DNA from: CBDDBH01 sp965225625
GTDB taxonomy: Bacteria; Pseudomonadota; Gammaproteobacteria; JADZEE01
DNA length: 41,539 nucleotides
Reading direction: 5' to 3'
Assembly: GCA_965225625.1 (NCBI GenBank)
Contig: CBDDBH010000008.1
Coordinates: 1 to 41,539, forward strand
In this document: piece after piece, positions 16,747-25,596 of the stretch
Layout: every line of letters begins with the position of its first letter
Position numbering within the stretch: the stretch's first letter is position 1
The notes under the pieces: model-generated
What the model was told of the DNA's origin: nothing
Seen by the model: the letters and a program-made list of their open reading frames with translations, nothing else
Databases searched by the model: none
Translations under genes and position numbers: made by a program

Positions 16747-17886
16747 TTGAGTACTAACATTCGCACGGTGCTGCTTGCGGTTCTGGGTACGGTCGCGCTC
16801 ATTCCGTTGCTGTTGCTGCCTGTGATTGTCGGTGGACTGATCGATGGCGCAGGCATGTCAGAAAGTTCGGCGGGTTGGACCGCTTCGTTCGGTTCCTTTG
16901 GCGGCGCGCTCGCGGCAATCGTATTAGCAATGCGGATCCATCATCTCGATCTACGCAGGCTTGCGACAGTCGGCCTGTTAGTCTTGATCATTTCCGACTT
17001 GTTCTCGGCATTGGTCGGTCGCATACCGCTGGCTGCGTACATCAGTTTGCGCTTTATCGCCGGCGTCGGCGGTGGCGCGATCTATGCGGCGGTGATGAGC
17101 GCATTTGCCGGTCACGCAGCACCCGAACGATCCTATGGACTGTTTGTACTGATGCAGTTTTTGCTCAGTTCGATGGGAATGTCTGCGCTTCCGTTTGTGT
17201 TGCCGCAGATCGGCATTAGCGGTTTTTTCGTGCTATTGGCACTGGTCGATATGCTCGTACTTGGACTGGTAGGACTATTGCCCGGTGGTCATGCGACTGG
17301 GCAAGGCGTCGCACAACCTAAACTCGAAGTGGAAGTGATTCTCTCTCGTGCGGCACTGCTGTGTCTGTTTGGAATTGGTTTGTTCGAAGCGGCCAACTTT
17401 GCGCATTTCACTTATGCGGAGCGAATTGGTGTTTCTTTTGCGCTCGATACAGCGCAGATCGCAATGGTTTTGGGGTTCGCGACTCTAACCGGTGTTCCAG
17501 GTGCCTTTGCGGTCGTACTACTCGGGAGCCGGTTCGGGGTACTTGGCCCTATCTCTGCGTCACTAGTCGTCATGTCTGCTGCCTTACTGTTATTGATTTT
17601 CGCGGAGGGTTTCACTGTCTATTTGAGCGCGATGTGCATTCTTGGTCTGGCATGGGCCTTTGGGTTGCCGTACTTTCAGGCCTTCGCCGCTGAGCTCGAT
17701 CCGCGGGGTAGTGTCGTAACCGCCTGCGGTTTTGCCACTGCGTTCGGCGCTGCTGCCGGGCCGGGGGCAGCTGCCATGGTTGTGGACGAAGGCCAGTATC
17801 CACGGGTGCTGTGGCTTGCGATAGTAGTTTACGTGGGGGTGATCGCGTTGATGGTTGCAGCGACCCGCTCAAGATCTGCACAGTAA
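16747..17886 (+). CDS. MFS transporter
   Basis: A 379-residue integral membrane protein with about 12 hydrophobic segments (for example TVLLAVLGTVALIPLLLLPV and LATVGLLVLIISDLFSAL) and a Gly-rich LRFIAGVGGGAIYAAVMSA helix typical of the major facilitator superfamily. The start is TTG at 16747, backed by GGGGAGG three bases upstream. No ATG in the first helix fits better. It heads a same-strand group with an SDR, a Rieske oxygenase and an M48 lipoprotein. It could therefore import the oxygenase substrate or export a product; the cargo is unknown. Confidence 0.85.
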   Translation: MSTNIRTVLLAVLGTVALIPLLLLPVIVGGLIDGAGMSESSAGWTASFGSFGGALAAIVLAMRIHHLDLRRLATVGLLVLIISDLFSALVGRIPLAAYISLRFIAGVGGGAIYAAVMSAFAGHAAPERSYGLFVLMQFLLSSMGMSALPFVLPQIGISGFFVLLALVDMLVLGLVGLLPGGHATGQGVAQPKLEVEVILSRAALLCLFGIGLFEAANFAHFTYAERIGVSFALDTAQIAMVLGFATLTGVPGAFAVVLLGSRFGVLGPISASLVVMSAALLLLIFAEGFTVYLSAMCILGLAWAFGLPYFQAFAAELDPRGSVVTACGFATAFGAAAGPGAAAMVVDEGQYPRVLWLAIVVYVGVIALMVAATRSRSAQ

Positions 17887-17937
17887 GTGACTAAAGCACG
17901 TTGCCACCTATAATTAGCTAAAAATAGGGACCATTGT

Positions 17938-18681
17938 ATGAGCGCTAAACAATCACATGTAGCCGTCGTCACAGGTTCGGCAGCGGGCATTGGCCAGATG
18001 TTCTGTCAGACGCTGGCCGGTGCCGGTATCGCCGTAGTGGGTATCGACATAGCGGAGCAGGGCGAGACTGCCAAACTGGTCGAGGCGCAAGGTGTAGCGT
18101 TCACCGCGTTGACGGCCGATGTCTCCGATCTTGAGGCCATGCGCGGCAGTATGGATGCGGCCGCTGCGGCCTCGGGCCACATCGACATAGTGGTCGCGAA
18201 CGCCGGTGTTTATCCGGCCGGCCCGTTCGAAGAAGTCACGCTTGATGATTGGCGAGCGGTCATGCGAGTAAATGTAGACGGCGTGTTTTGCACGCTGCAA
18301 TCAGCGCTGCCATATTTACGCAATAACGGCTGGGGCCGCATCGTTGTCATCTCTTCCGCTGCGATTTGGACCGGCGTTCCGCTGCAGACGCCCTATGTCG
18401 CGTCCAAAGCAGCGTTGATTGGACTGGTGCGTTCACTGGCGGGTGAAGTCGCCGAAGATGGCATCACCGTTAATGCCATTTCGCCGGGGCTTACGGCGAC
18501 CGAGCACGTACTCACCAGTTGGCCTGGGACGCTATTCGAAACGGTCATCGGCATGCAGGCGATAAAACGCCGCATGGTCCCGGAAGATCTTGCCAGCTCG
18601 TTGTTGTATCTCATTGATGAGCGTAGCGGCTTCATCACCGGCCAGACGATCAATGTCGATGGCGGCACCAACAAGCGTTAA
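17938..18681 (+). CDS. Short-chain dehydrogenase/reductase
   Basis: A 247-residue classical SDR with TGSAAGIG (12-19), VANAGVYPAG as the NAG motif, catalytic Ser in VVISSAAI (139-140), and Tyr153/Lys157 in PYVASKAAL. The Asp in VVGIDIAE after the second strand suggests preference for NAD(H) (inference). The C-terminal GQTINVDGG is typical. It lies between a transporter and a Rieske oxygenase, 18 bases from the latter. It may oxidise the hydroxylated or cis-diol product of that oxygenase. Confidence 0.9.
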   Translation: MSAKQSHVAVVTGSAAGIGQMFCQTLAGAGIAVVGIDIAEQGETAKLVEAQGVAFTALTADVSDLEAMRGSMDAAAAASGHIDIVVANAGVYPAGPFEEVTLDDWRAVMRVNVDGVFCTLQSALPYLRNNGWGRIVVISSAAIWTGVPLQTPYVASKAALIGLVRSLAGEVAEDGITVNAISPGLTATEHVLTSWPGTLFETVIGMQAIKRRMVPEDLASSLLYLIDERSGFITGQTINVDGGTNKR

Positions 18682-18699
18682 GAAATAGGAGAGATCGGC

Positions 18700-19911
18700 A
18701 TGAGCGATGACATGGTTTATCGGCGCTACGCCGCCAAGCATCCGGAACTCGATACCGCACCCGTTTCCACCGAGCCCTATGTCTCAGAGAATTTTTTCGA
18801 GCAGGAACGTTCGGCAATCTTTGAACGTTGCTGGCTCAACGTCGGGCGCGTAGAGGAACTGCCCAAGCCCGGAGATTTCCTAGTCAAGAACCTCGATGTG
18901 TGCCACACGTCGGCGTTGGTGGTGCACGGCAAGGACGGTGTTATCCGCGCGTTTCATAATGTCTGCAAACATCGCGGCAATATTCTCGAGTGGCACAGCA
19001 GCGGACGATGTAACGGCTACTTCACCTGCAAATTTCACGGTTGGGTTTATGACGAACAGGGTGCGCTGCGCGATATTACCGATGAGAAGAATTTCCACGA
19101 TGTCGACAAAGATGCTCTCGGCCTCACGGCAATCGCGACTGACATCTGGCGCGGGTTCATATTCGTTTGCCTGCAACCCGAACAAACGTTGCGCGAGTAT
19201 CTCGGTGGTGTCGATGCGCGCCTGAGTCCTTATCCGTTCGAACGCTTCGCGACGCGTTTCGATTATCGCGCAGATGAGCGGGTCAATTGGAAGATACTGC
19301 TGGACGCGCAGCAGGAAGGTTACCATGTGCCGTTTCTGCACAAACGTACAATCGCTCACTCTTTCAAGTCTGATCTCGGTGAGACGGCCTTTCGTACCAA
19401 GAATTTCGAAACCTTTGGGCCGCATCGGGTTCTCGCCCACGGTGCCGCCGACAGTTTCGAAGCCACCCCGGTGGGCGGCCTCGCCGCGAGCTTCGGCGCA
19501 ACATCGAGTGACGCTTTTGCCGGGCGTGCCGCGGAAACCGGTGAATCTGCCGCCCTCGATGGTGTGTTTGATTTCTGGGTGATCTTTCCGAACATGGTGC
19601 TTGGACTGATGTACGGAACGTATTTCAGTTACAACATCTGGCCGCGGGCAGTGGATCGCAGCATTTGGGAGGTTCACTTGTATTATCCTGAGCCGAACAA
19701 TGCCGCGCAGGCGTTCTCTAACGAATATGGGAAATGCGCTTTTCGCGACGCCTTGTTGGAAGACGGCAGCACGCATGAATGCATGCAGCGCGGTATCGGC
19801 TCGGGCGTTATCGATGCCGTACAGTTTCAGGATGAAGAGATTATGGCGCGTCACAGCAACACGGTGGTGCGCGACATGGTACAACGTTATGCGCAGCGCG
19901 CCGGTAGCTGA
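18700..19911 (+). CDS. Rieske [2Fe-2S] ring-hydroxylating oxygenase, alpha subunit
   Basis: A 403-residue oxygenase large subunit. The Rieske domain has Cys89-x-His91 (CKHRGN) and Cys110-x2-His113 (CKFHGW). The catalytic domain has NWKILLDAQQEGYHVPFLH, giving iron ligands His209 and His214; an Asp later in the domain should be the third ligand. Such enzymes hydroxylate aromatic or other unactivated C-H substrates in the cytoplasm using electrons from a reductase or ferredoxin. No beta subunit or dedicated reductase is adjacent. AGGAGA precedes the ATG. It is flanked by an SDR and an M48 protease in the same direction. Substrate not determinable. Confidence 0.88.
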   Translation: MSDDMVYRRYAAKHPELDTAPVSTEPYVSENFFEQERSAIFERCWLNVGRVEELPKPGDFLVKNLDVCHTSALVVHGKDGVIRAFHNVCKHRGNILEWHSSGRCNGYFTCKFHGWVYDEQGALRDITDEKNFHDVDKDALGLTAIATDIWRGFIFVCLQPEQTLREYLGGVDARLSPYPFERFATRFDYRADERVNWKILLDAQQEGYHVPFLHKRTIAHSFKSDLGETAFRTKNFETFGPHRVLAHGAADSFEATPVGGLAASFGATSSDAFAGRAAETGESAALDGVFDFWVIFPNMVLGLMYGTYFSYNIWPRAVDRSIWEVHLYYPEPNNAAQAFSNEYGKCAFRDALLEDGSTHECMQRGIGSGVIDAVQFQDEEIMARHSNTVVRDMVQRYAQRAGS

Positions 19912-19929
19912 TTGTTCAGGAGAAATTTA

Positions 19930-20730
19930 ATGAAGCGCGGTTTACTGTTTCCGCTTTTAGTTTTGTTGATCACCGCCTGCGCGACCAGCCCGACGGGTCG
20001 CAGTCAGTTCCTGATGTTTTCCGAAGCATCTGCGATTGCCTCGTCCAAACAAGCCTATGCACAAATGTTGGCGCCCCTTTCCAAGGAGGGCAAGATCGAT
20101 ACCGACGCGATTTTGCGTGATCGCGTAGTGACGATGACCAGTCGCATCGTTGCGCAAGCCGTGCGCATGCGTCCCGAGACCGCCAACTGGGAGTGGGAGA
20201 TTAAGGTCATCAACGATTCGAAGACCGTCAATGCCTGGGCTATGGCTGGCGGCAAAATGGCTCTGTACACCGGGCTGGTTGAACAGGTCAAACCCAGCGA
20301 TGATGAACTCGCGCAAGTTATCGGTCATGAAATCGCCCATGCGCTGGCAAAACATTCGGCGGAGAAAATGTCCATCGCTGCGGCGACCCAGGCCGGCGTG
20401 ACGGCGGTTGCGATCGCCTCGGATCAAAACCAAATCGCCATGACCGGTGCGGCCCTGACCGCGGCCATCGCGTTGACCTTGCCCAACAGTCGGACGATGG
20501 AAACGGAAGCGGATCAGATCGGCATCGAACTGGCTGCCCGCGCCGGATACGATCCGAATGCGGCAGTTTCTTTGTGGGAGAAGATGGCAAAAGTAGGCGG
20601 CAGCGGACCGCCTAAATTCCTGAGTACCCACCCCAATCCAGCGGCGCGTAAGCAGACACTAACGGAATTGGTCCCGCAGATGTTGCCGTATTATCAATCC
20701 AAGGATCCGCGCCCTTCTCATCCGTTGTAG
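19930..20730 (+). CDS. M48-family metalloprotease lipoprotein
   Basis: A 266-residue lipoprotein with lipobox LITAC (Cys17) and the zinc motif HEIAH (His133, Glu134, His137). The third zinc ligand is probably the Glu in METEADQIG. Relatives such as BepA/LoiP-type proteases sit in the envelope and handle outer membrane protein quality control. The start at 19930 follows AGGAGA; the longer in-frame start at 19912 would spoil the lipoprotein signal. It begins 18 bases after the oxygenase stop, yet its role looks unrelated to catabolism, so sharing a transcript may be incidental. Confidence 0.9.
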   Translation: MKRGLLFPLLVLLITACATSPTGRSQFLMFSEASAIASSKQAYAQMLAPLSKEGKIDTDAILRDRVVTMTSRIVAQAVRMRPETANWEWEIKVINDSKTVNAWAMAGGKMALYTGLVEQVKPSDDELAQVIGHEIAHALAKHSAEKMSIAAATQAGVTAVAIASDQNQIAMTGAALTAAIALTLPNSRTMETEADQIGIELAARAGYDPNAAVSLWEKMAKVGGSGPPKFLSTHPNPAARKQTLTELVPQMLPYYQSKDPRPSHPL

Positions 20731-20744
20731 AGTTCGACTTTTGC

Positions 20745-20846
20745 TACCCCTCATCCGACCGCCAGGGATGGCGGAAGTGCAGGTAATGCACGACTACAGG
20801 ATGTAGGAGGTAGAGCGAAGCAGGAGCTAGAGCCGAGGGGCATTTA
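20745..20846. repeat. Dispersed structured repeat, copy 2 (102 bp)
   Basis: Near-identical to the ends of 15285-15431, but without the central 45-base insertion. It has the same CCGCCA-GGGA-TGGCGG and CTACA-GGA-TGTAG hairpins. It lies just after the stop of the M48 gene and before the end of the convergent TPR gene. Two copies within 6 kb, both at 3' ends of plus-strand genes, suggest a multicopy genomic repeat. Confidence 0.85.
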
Positions 20847-20857
20847 TTAGAAGTGAA

Positions 20858-22360
20858 TTAGTCTCCCGCTGACGCAAGCGCTGTGGCTTTGCTCAAGCCT
20901 TTAATCGACCGCAGTCGTCCGACGGCGCGTTTCAGTGTGCGTTCGTAGTGGGCTTGTGCGCCGACGATGTCACCGTTTGCCAGCAGCTCATCGGCGATCA
21001 GTTCGGCGGCGGGTTGTACGGGTATCGGTGGACCAACGCGCGGCGATAGTTGGTCTTCGCGGTCTGCTACCTGCAACAGAATGCCCATGCCGCGATCGCG
21101 TTCGCCGTTGGCAATTGCAATCTGAGCTTCCAGCATAGTTCGCAATAGCGACGGGGCGACGGCACGGGCGTTGCGGCTGCCACTGTCGACTGTCGGAAGA
21201 AAGCTGGCGAGTATTTTTTCCGCCGCTGCGACGTTATCGTGTTTGATGGCATGCACTGCTTGAAAGTATTGATCAGCTGCCAGCGAATTTGCGTACAAGC
21301 CGACGTCATCAATCTTCACATCGGCCAGCGGGCTGTCCCATTCGCCGGTGTCGATGATGTAACCGGCCCGCGCGGTTGCGAATGCGTTACGGGATGGCAG
21401 ATCGCCGACCGTTTGCACCTGCTTTGCAATCTTGCTGAGTCGCGCGAGTGCCTCTTGTTTGTTGCCATTCTGGGTCAAACCATAAATCAGCCAGGTCAGC
21501 GAATGGTAGGCCGAGCGATCGATAGGGATCTGCTTACGCGCAAGCCGTGTTTCCGCCGCCGCATAGGAACGCGCGTTCAGTTTGTTGGCGCGGTCGAATT
21601 GACCCAATGCGAAATAAATATGTGCCGGCATGTGCAAGGCATGCACGGCCGAGGGCGCGACCTCGGAATATATATTCGCGGCACGTACGCCCAGCGGCGA
21701 GTGCACCGGGTCGTCGTAGCTGTGAATGTTGTAATGCAGAGCGCCAGGGTGACGTGGCGAACTGTCGAGGATCTGCTCCGTTACGGCGGCGGCCTGCATG
21801 TATTTCGCGAAATCCCGCCCATCATGACTGGTCGTCAGTATCGACAGGGCGTAAAAGGCTGCTGCGTCGAGATCCTCAGGATAAGTTTCCATGATGTTCT
21901 TTAACGCGGCGGAATAGCGATAGTCACGCTGCTCGTCGCTACCCTCGCCGAACAGGATATTGACGGAGTCAATGTAAGCTTTTTCCCGCGCTGTCGCGGC
22001 CCTCGCAACACGTGCTTTTGCCGTGGGCGCAATTTTCGCCAGTGCCGCGGTGGCGCTTGCGAGGTCTTGCTCGTTCCACAACGGATGCTCGTAGGTTAAT
22101 GCCTCGCCCCAATAGGCCATGACCATATCCCGATCGAGCTTTTGCACGTCCAGGAACACCTCGCGTGCGTCGTCATACTCGAAGTTGTGCAGCATCAACA
22201 GCCCGCGGACAAAAAGCTGCTGTGCCTCAGGCTTGCCGGTCACCGGGAAGTTGGTGGTGCCGTAATTGGACGGCGCGGCGGCAGCCGTGGCCATCAGCAG
22301 CAGGCTACCAAGAGTAATGATGCAGCGTTGCGTAAAAAATCGATTTATCGTTGATCCCAT
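20858..22360 (-). CDS. Secreted TPR-repeat protein
   Basis: A 500-residue protein with a signal peptide (CIITLGSLLLMATAAAAP) and helical TPR-like repeats throughout, for example LLMLHNFEYDDAREVF and MVMAYWGEALTYEHPLW. Conserved-looking blocks include HYNIHSYDDPVH and HALHMPAHIYFALGQF, rich in His/Asp/Tyr, which could be a binding or catalytic surface. It belongs to a family of periplasmic TPR proteins whose function I cannot name. Its ATG follows the upstream gene's TAG with no gap, so it is the last gene of the AAA+/TPR operon. Confidence 0.75.
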   Translation of the reverse strand: MGSTINRFFTQRCIITLGSLLLMATAAAAPSNYGTTNFPVTGKPEAQQLFVRGLLMLHNFEYDDAREVFLDVQKLDRDMVMAYWGEALTYEHPLWNEQDLASATAALAKIAPTAKARVARAATAREKAYIDSVNILFGEGSDEQRDYRYSAALKNIMETYPEDLDAAAFYALSILTTSHDGRDFAKYMQAAAVTEQILDSSPRHPGALHYNIHSYDDPVHSPLGVRAANIYSEVAPSAVHALHMPAHIYFALGQFDRANKLNARSYAAAETRLARKQIPIDRSAYHSLTWLIYGLTQNGNKQEALARLSKIAKQVQTVGDLPSRNAFATARAGYIIDTGEWDSPLADVKIDDVGLYANSLAADQYFQAVHAIKHDNVAAAEKILASFLPTVDSGSRNARAVAPSLLRTMLEAQIAIANGERDRGMGILLQVADREDQLSPRVGPPIPVQPAAELIADELLANGDIVGAQAHYERTLKRAVGRLRSIKGLSKATALASAGD

Positions 22361-23290
22361 CTAAAAGTCCCTTAGCTTTACGGTTTCAAGTTCGCGCTTG
22401 ACGGCCTTTTGAAAAAGCCCAGGCCCTACCCAAGTGTAGATGCACAAGGCCAGCCATACGAGTTGTAACATATTGGCGGCGTTAGGGTGACCGAGATCGG
22501 TCAGTATCAAGGCGCTCAGTCGGTACACGAGGAACGCACACAACAGTACGGTGATGGCGCGACCGCTGCCGAGCTCGCCCATCCAGGTCGCAAATCGCCA
22601 CCACCACCCGAGCAGCGGATTCTCGCGCGCCTTGATACCCGCCATTAAATGCAAGGCGCCGCGATGAGTGGCGTTGCTGCGCAAAGCCCACAGTGCGTGA
22701 TCGCGGGCGGTCGTGGTGTCACCGGTACGCAATGCGATACCGCCCATCAGAACCAGCCCGTCAATGTGTTCGGGAACGGTTTGCAAGGTTTCGCGTGCGA
22801 AGTGCAAGGCCTGCTCCAGTTCGCCGCGCTGCAAATGATAGCTGCCCAGAGCTGCGAGCGTGTTTGCATCGTCAGGCGCTAATTCCAGCGCTTTTTCGAG
22901 TAATGCGTGCGCGTGCGCCTTGCCCTTTCTTGTGCCCTGCACCTCCAAAATCGAAGCGAGCAGGCGATAGTAGGCAGGCTCCTCAGGGGACAAATCCAAC
23001 ATTTGGGCAGCGTGCGCCTCGGCATCCTTGAAGCGCCGCCGCGCGAGCAGAGACAGCGCCATTGCGTGGTGCGCCATTTCGTTTTCCGGTTCAAGTGCCA
23101 GCGCCATTCCCGCTTCGTGTTCGGCGGCGTGCGCGCGGCGCATATCCAACAAACAAAATGACAACAACGCATGGGCGCTTGCGTGGTCGGGATCATCGGC
23201 CAACACGCGTTTGAGCGAATCAATCGCCCCATTGAGGTTGCCGCGTTGATATTGGTCGAATGCGAAATCGATAGTGCGCTCTTCAGCCAT
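22361..23290 (-). CDS. TPR-repeat protein with C-terminal membrane helices
   Basis: The 309-residue protein has about six TPR-like repeats in residues 1-220 (AFDQYQRGNLNGAIDSLKRV, LLARRRFKDAEAHAAQML, ELEQALHFARETLQ). Two hydrophobic segments follow (AITVLLCAFLVYRLSALIL and LQLVWLALCIYTWVG), then a basic tail. There is no signal peptide, so the TPR region is probably cytoplasmic, docking proteins at the inner membrane. It sits three bases after the preceding membrane-protein gene and directly before the secreted TPR gene. The exact role is unknown. Confidence 0.75.
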   Translation of the reverse strand: MAEERTIDFAFDQYQRGNLNGAIDSLKRVLADDPDHASAHALLSFCLLDMRRAHAAEHEAGMALALEPENEMAHHAMALSLLARRRFKDAEAHAAQMLDLSPEEPAYYRLLASILEVQGTRKGKAHAHALLEKALELAPDDANTLAALGSYHLQRGELEQALHFARETLQTVPEHIDGLVLMGGIALRTGDTTTARDHALWALRSNATHRGALHLMAGIKARENPLLGWWWRFATWMGELGSGRAITVLLCAFLVYRLSALILTDLGHPNAANMLQLVWLALCIYTWVGPGLFQKAVKRELETVKLRDF

Positions 23291-23293
23291 CCA

Positions 23294-23779
23294 TTACACC
23301 AGTACCCAGGCGAAGATGCCTATACTGTTTACCAGTGCGTCTAGCACTGCTCCATGTAGAAACGTGCCGGCGATAACAACCAACAGACCATTGCGTACCG
23401 TGCCGCCGTAATATTCGTAGAGTCCGAAGGTGCGCGCCTGCAGCGTATACAGCCAGTATCCTACGAGCAGCTTCCAGGCGATGACGCCGGTTCGCACATA
23501 AGGAACGGCTTGCGCCGCTCCATCCGCGCCGACAATGGTGATTGCGATTTTTAACAGTACGATGATGAGCAACGCCGTGCCAACAACCCCAGCAGCTACC
23601 AGCGCACACTCGCGTTTCAGACTTGGGCTGCCTACAGCGAGGCCATTAAACACAAACCACGGCCACGCAAGCCAGCCACCGGCGAGCATGACCGCGAATA
23701 ATGGCCAGATGGGATTTACCGCGAACTGAGCCAGCGCTCCGGGCGCTGGTTCGTCGGCAATGCGATAGGCGTCGGCCAA
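23294..23779 (-). CDS. Small integral membrane protein
   Basis: A 161-residue protein with four or five hydrophobic segments (PLFAVMLAGGWLAWPWFVF, AAGVVGTALLIIVLLKIAI, VIAWKLLVGYWLYTL, GLLVVIAGTFLHGAVLDALV). I do not recognise a family. The predicted start is TTG at 23779, with AAAGGA upstream; it remains uncertain. It lies between the AAA+ gene (66 bases upstream) and the TPR-membrane gene (three bases downstream), so it is probably the membrane partner of that set. Confidence 0.65.
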   Translation of the reverse strand: MADAYRIADEPAPGALAQFAVNPIWPLFAVMLAGGWLAWPWFVFNGLAVGSPSLKRECALVAAGVVGTALLIIVLLKIAITIVGADGAAQAVPYVRTGVIAWKLLVGYWLYTLQARTFGLYEYYGGTVRNGLLVVIAGTFLHGAVLDALVNSIGIFAWVLV

Positions 23780-23845
23780 TGCTAAGCGTTTCCTTTAGAG
23801 ATTGTCTCCCCGACGGTAGCCGGGTCGTCATCAGTGCGCTAGCGC

Positions 23846-25198
23846 TTAATCTTTTCCATGGCGTTTGAGAAATTCCAATACTTCATCGTAATGCCCGGAT
23901 TCGTTAGCGTAGCGGGCGTAGTTGCGTGCCGTCGTCAGCCACTCGAGGGTCGTGGTGCGGGTTTCACTCAGTGCCTGTTGTAAATGGACGGTTGCAATAG
24001 GCACTTCCTGCGCGGCCTCGATAGACGCTTCGATGGCGGCATCGGCCGCTGTTTCGATCACGTTTTGCAGGTCCGCACCGGAATAGCCGCTGGTGCGCTT
24101 CGCCAGCCCTGCGAGATCAATCCGCTCCTCAACCGGGCGATCCGAGATTAGCAGTTCGAGGATGCGTTCTCGAGCGAGTTCGTCGGGCGGCGGTACGAAC
24201 AGCACGCGATCGAAACGCCCGGGCCGGCGAAAGGCCGGATCCACCGCCCAGGGCACATTAGTGGCGCCGAGCACCAGTACGCCTTCGTTGTTTTTGGTGA
24301 AGCCATCCATCTCGCTCAAAAACTGGCTGACCAGTTTGGAGGCAGTCGCTTCACGTGTGTATTGGCGTTTGCCGCCCAGCGCTTCAATCTCGTCAAAGAA
24401 CAACACTGACGGCGTCATAGCGCGGGCTTTTTCGAAAAGTGCGTGGAGCTTTTGCTCCGACTCGCCGATGTACATGTCCAGTACGTCGGCGATTGATACG
24501 TTTAAAAATGCAGCGTCGCATTCGCCGGCCGTGGCGCGAGCTAACAAGGTCTTGCCGCAACCCGGTGGTCCATACATGAGAATGCCGCCACCAACCCGTT
24601 TTTTAAATTTGGCAAACAAGCTCGGTTTTTGGAACGGCAGGATGATACGTTTATGGATTTGGCTTTTGATATCGTCGAGGCCGCCGACGTCGGCAAATTT
24701 TATCTCTTCGGCTTTCGCTTGTATCAGACGTTCGAGCTCGGACTGATCGGTATCATCGTTGGAGATCACCCGCAGTCGTGGACGACCCGCTTCAACCCGC
24801 GCTTCGGTCAGCTTCGCATTCAAGGCTTTCCCGAGGACTGGATCTTCGAGCGCCGCGCTGGCCTTGACTGCCTTCTCATAGGACTCGCGACCCTCCGGGT
24901 TCCGTCCTAAGCCGAGTAATGCGCGCGCAGCAAGCAGATTGGCATGCGCATCGTCTGGAAATTGTTGAGCATAGGCAAGTGCGCGCTCGTCCTGTCTTGC
25001 CGCCAGCGCTACGCGCGCGGCAAGGCAAGCTTCCTTCGCCTCAGTGAAGGTATCCGGTGCCTGACCATCGAGCAAGACGAAGCCTTGGGTTGCGTCATCG
25101 CGTTCCAGGTATGCTTCGAGTAACACCACCAGTAGCTTGATGTTATCGGGGGACGCGCGATACGCGCTGAGCAAATTTTCCAGTGTCTGGTCGTCCAT
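23846..25198 (-). CDS. TPR-AAA+ ATPase (classic AAA clade, Vps4/katanin-like)
   Basis: A 450-residue protein. Residues 1-135 are helical TPR-like repeats (LLSAYRASPDNIKLLVVLLE, ARVALAARQDERALAYAQQF). An AAA module follows: FADVGGLDDIK, Walker A GPPGCGKT (210-217), Walker B VLFFDE (265-270), sensor-1 Asn314 in GATN, and arginine fingers in FRRPGRFDR. The tail TLEWLTTARNYARYANESGH resembles the C-terminal helix of meiotic-clade AAA proteins. Such ATPases unfold or disassemble protein complexes. No protease domain is fused. It heads a cluster with one small membrane protein and two more TPR proteins. Target unknown. Confidence 0.85.
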   Translation of the reverse strand: MDDQTLENLLSAYRASPDNIKLLVVLLEAYLERDDATQGFVLLDGQAPDTFTEAKEACLAARVALAARQDERALAYAQQFPDDAHANLLAARALLGLGRNPEGRESYEKAVKASAALEDPVLGKALNAKLTEARVEAGRPRLRVISNDDTDQSELERLIQAKAEEIKFADVGGLDDIKSQIHKRIILPFQKPSLFAKFKKRVGGGILMYGPPGCGKTLLARATAGECDAAFLNVSIADVLDMYIGESEQKLHALFEKARAMTPSVLFFDEIEALGGKRQYTREATASKLVSQFLSEMDGFTKNNEGVLVLGATNVPWAVDPAFRRPGRFDRVLFVPPPDELARERILELLISDRPVEERIDLAGLAKRTSGYSGADLQNVIETAADAAIEASIEAAQEVPIATVHLQQALSETRTTTLEWLTTARNYARYANESGHYDEVLEFLKRHGKD

Positions 25199-25245
25199 CG
25201 CTCTATGCTAATCCAATTTTCACATCGACCGTCCGAATGTGCATA

Positions 25246-25499
25246 CTAGCCCACATATTTCACGAAGGCGCCACGCGATGCGCGTGAAACCCAGGCGTTG
25301 TAAAGGTTCCAAGTCAACGACGGCAAAGGACAGTTTGTACCGCATCGCGCGGCTATCCTGGCGCTGGCTGGTCCGCGCACGCCTGAGCTTGCGCTTCACG
25401 CCAACCATAGCTACGGCTATGCTTGGTGCTCCAGCGCGGCGCCCAGCCGCACGCGTCCTGCGCGAGCATCCAGGATCCTTCATGAAATATGCGGGCTAG
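25246..25499. mobile_element. Non-autonomous element (MITE-like) with 23-bp terminal inverted repeats
   Basis: The left end at 25246-25268 (CTAGCCCACATATTTCACG...) and the right end at 25477-25499, reverse-complemented, match at 21 of 23 bases. The 254-bp interior has short frames but no transposase. The ends and the interior resemble remnants of an IS1380-type element (from pattern memory, not verified). I see no clear target duplication. It fills most of the 25199-25596 gap between the divergent AAA+ and NIPSNAP genes, so it may have brought or broken promoters; nothing else is visible in that gap. Confidence 0.7.
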
Positions 25500-25596
25500 C
25501 CCACCTGGTACTGTGGGAGCGGCTCTTATTCGTTTCAGCCACCGGCTGCAATATTCAGCTTAGGATTTTGGTATTCAACATAGGGAGAAGAAATAA

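Noticed and set aside
18880..19884. 334-codon minus-strand frame
   Set aside because: Shadow of the Rieske oxygenase, whose motifs are unambiguous on the plus strand.
25239..25499. Small proteins in both strands of the AAA+/NIPSNAP gap
   Set aside because: These frames lie within the inverted-repeat element and are Arg-rich and non-homologous by eye.
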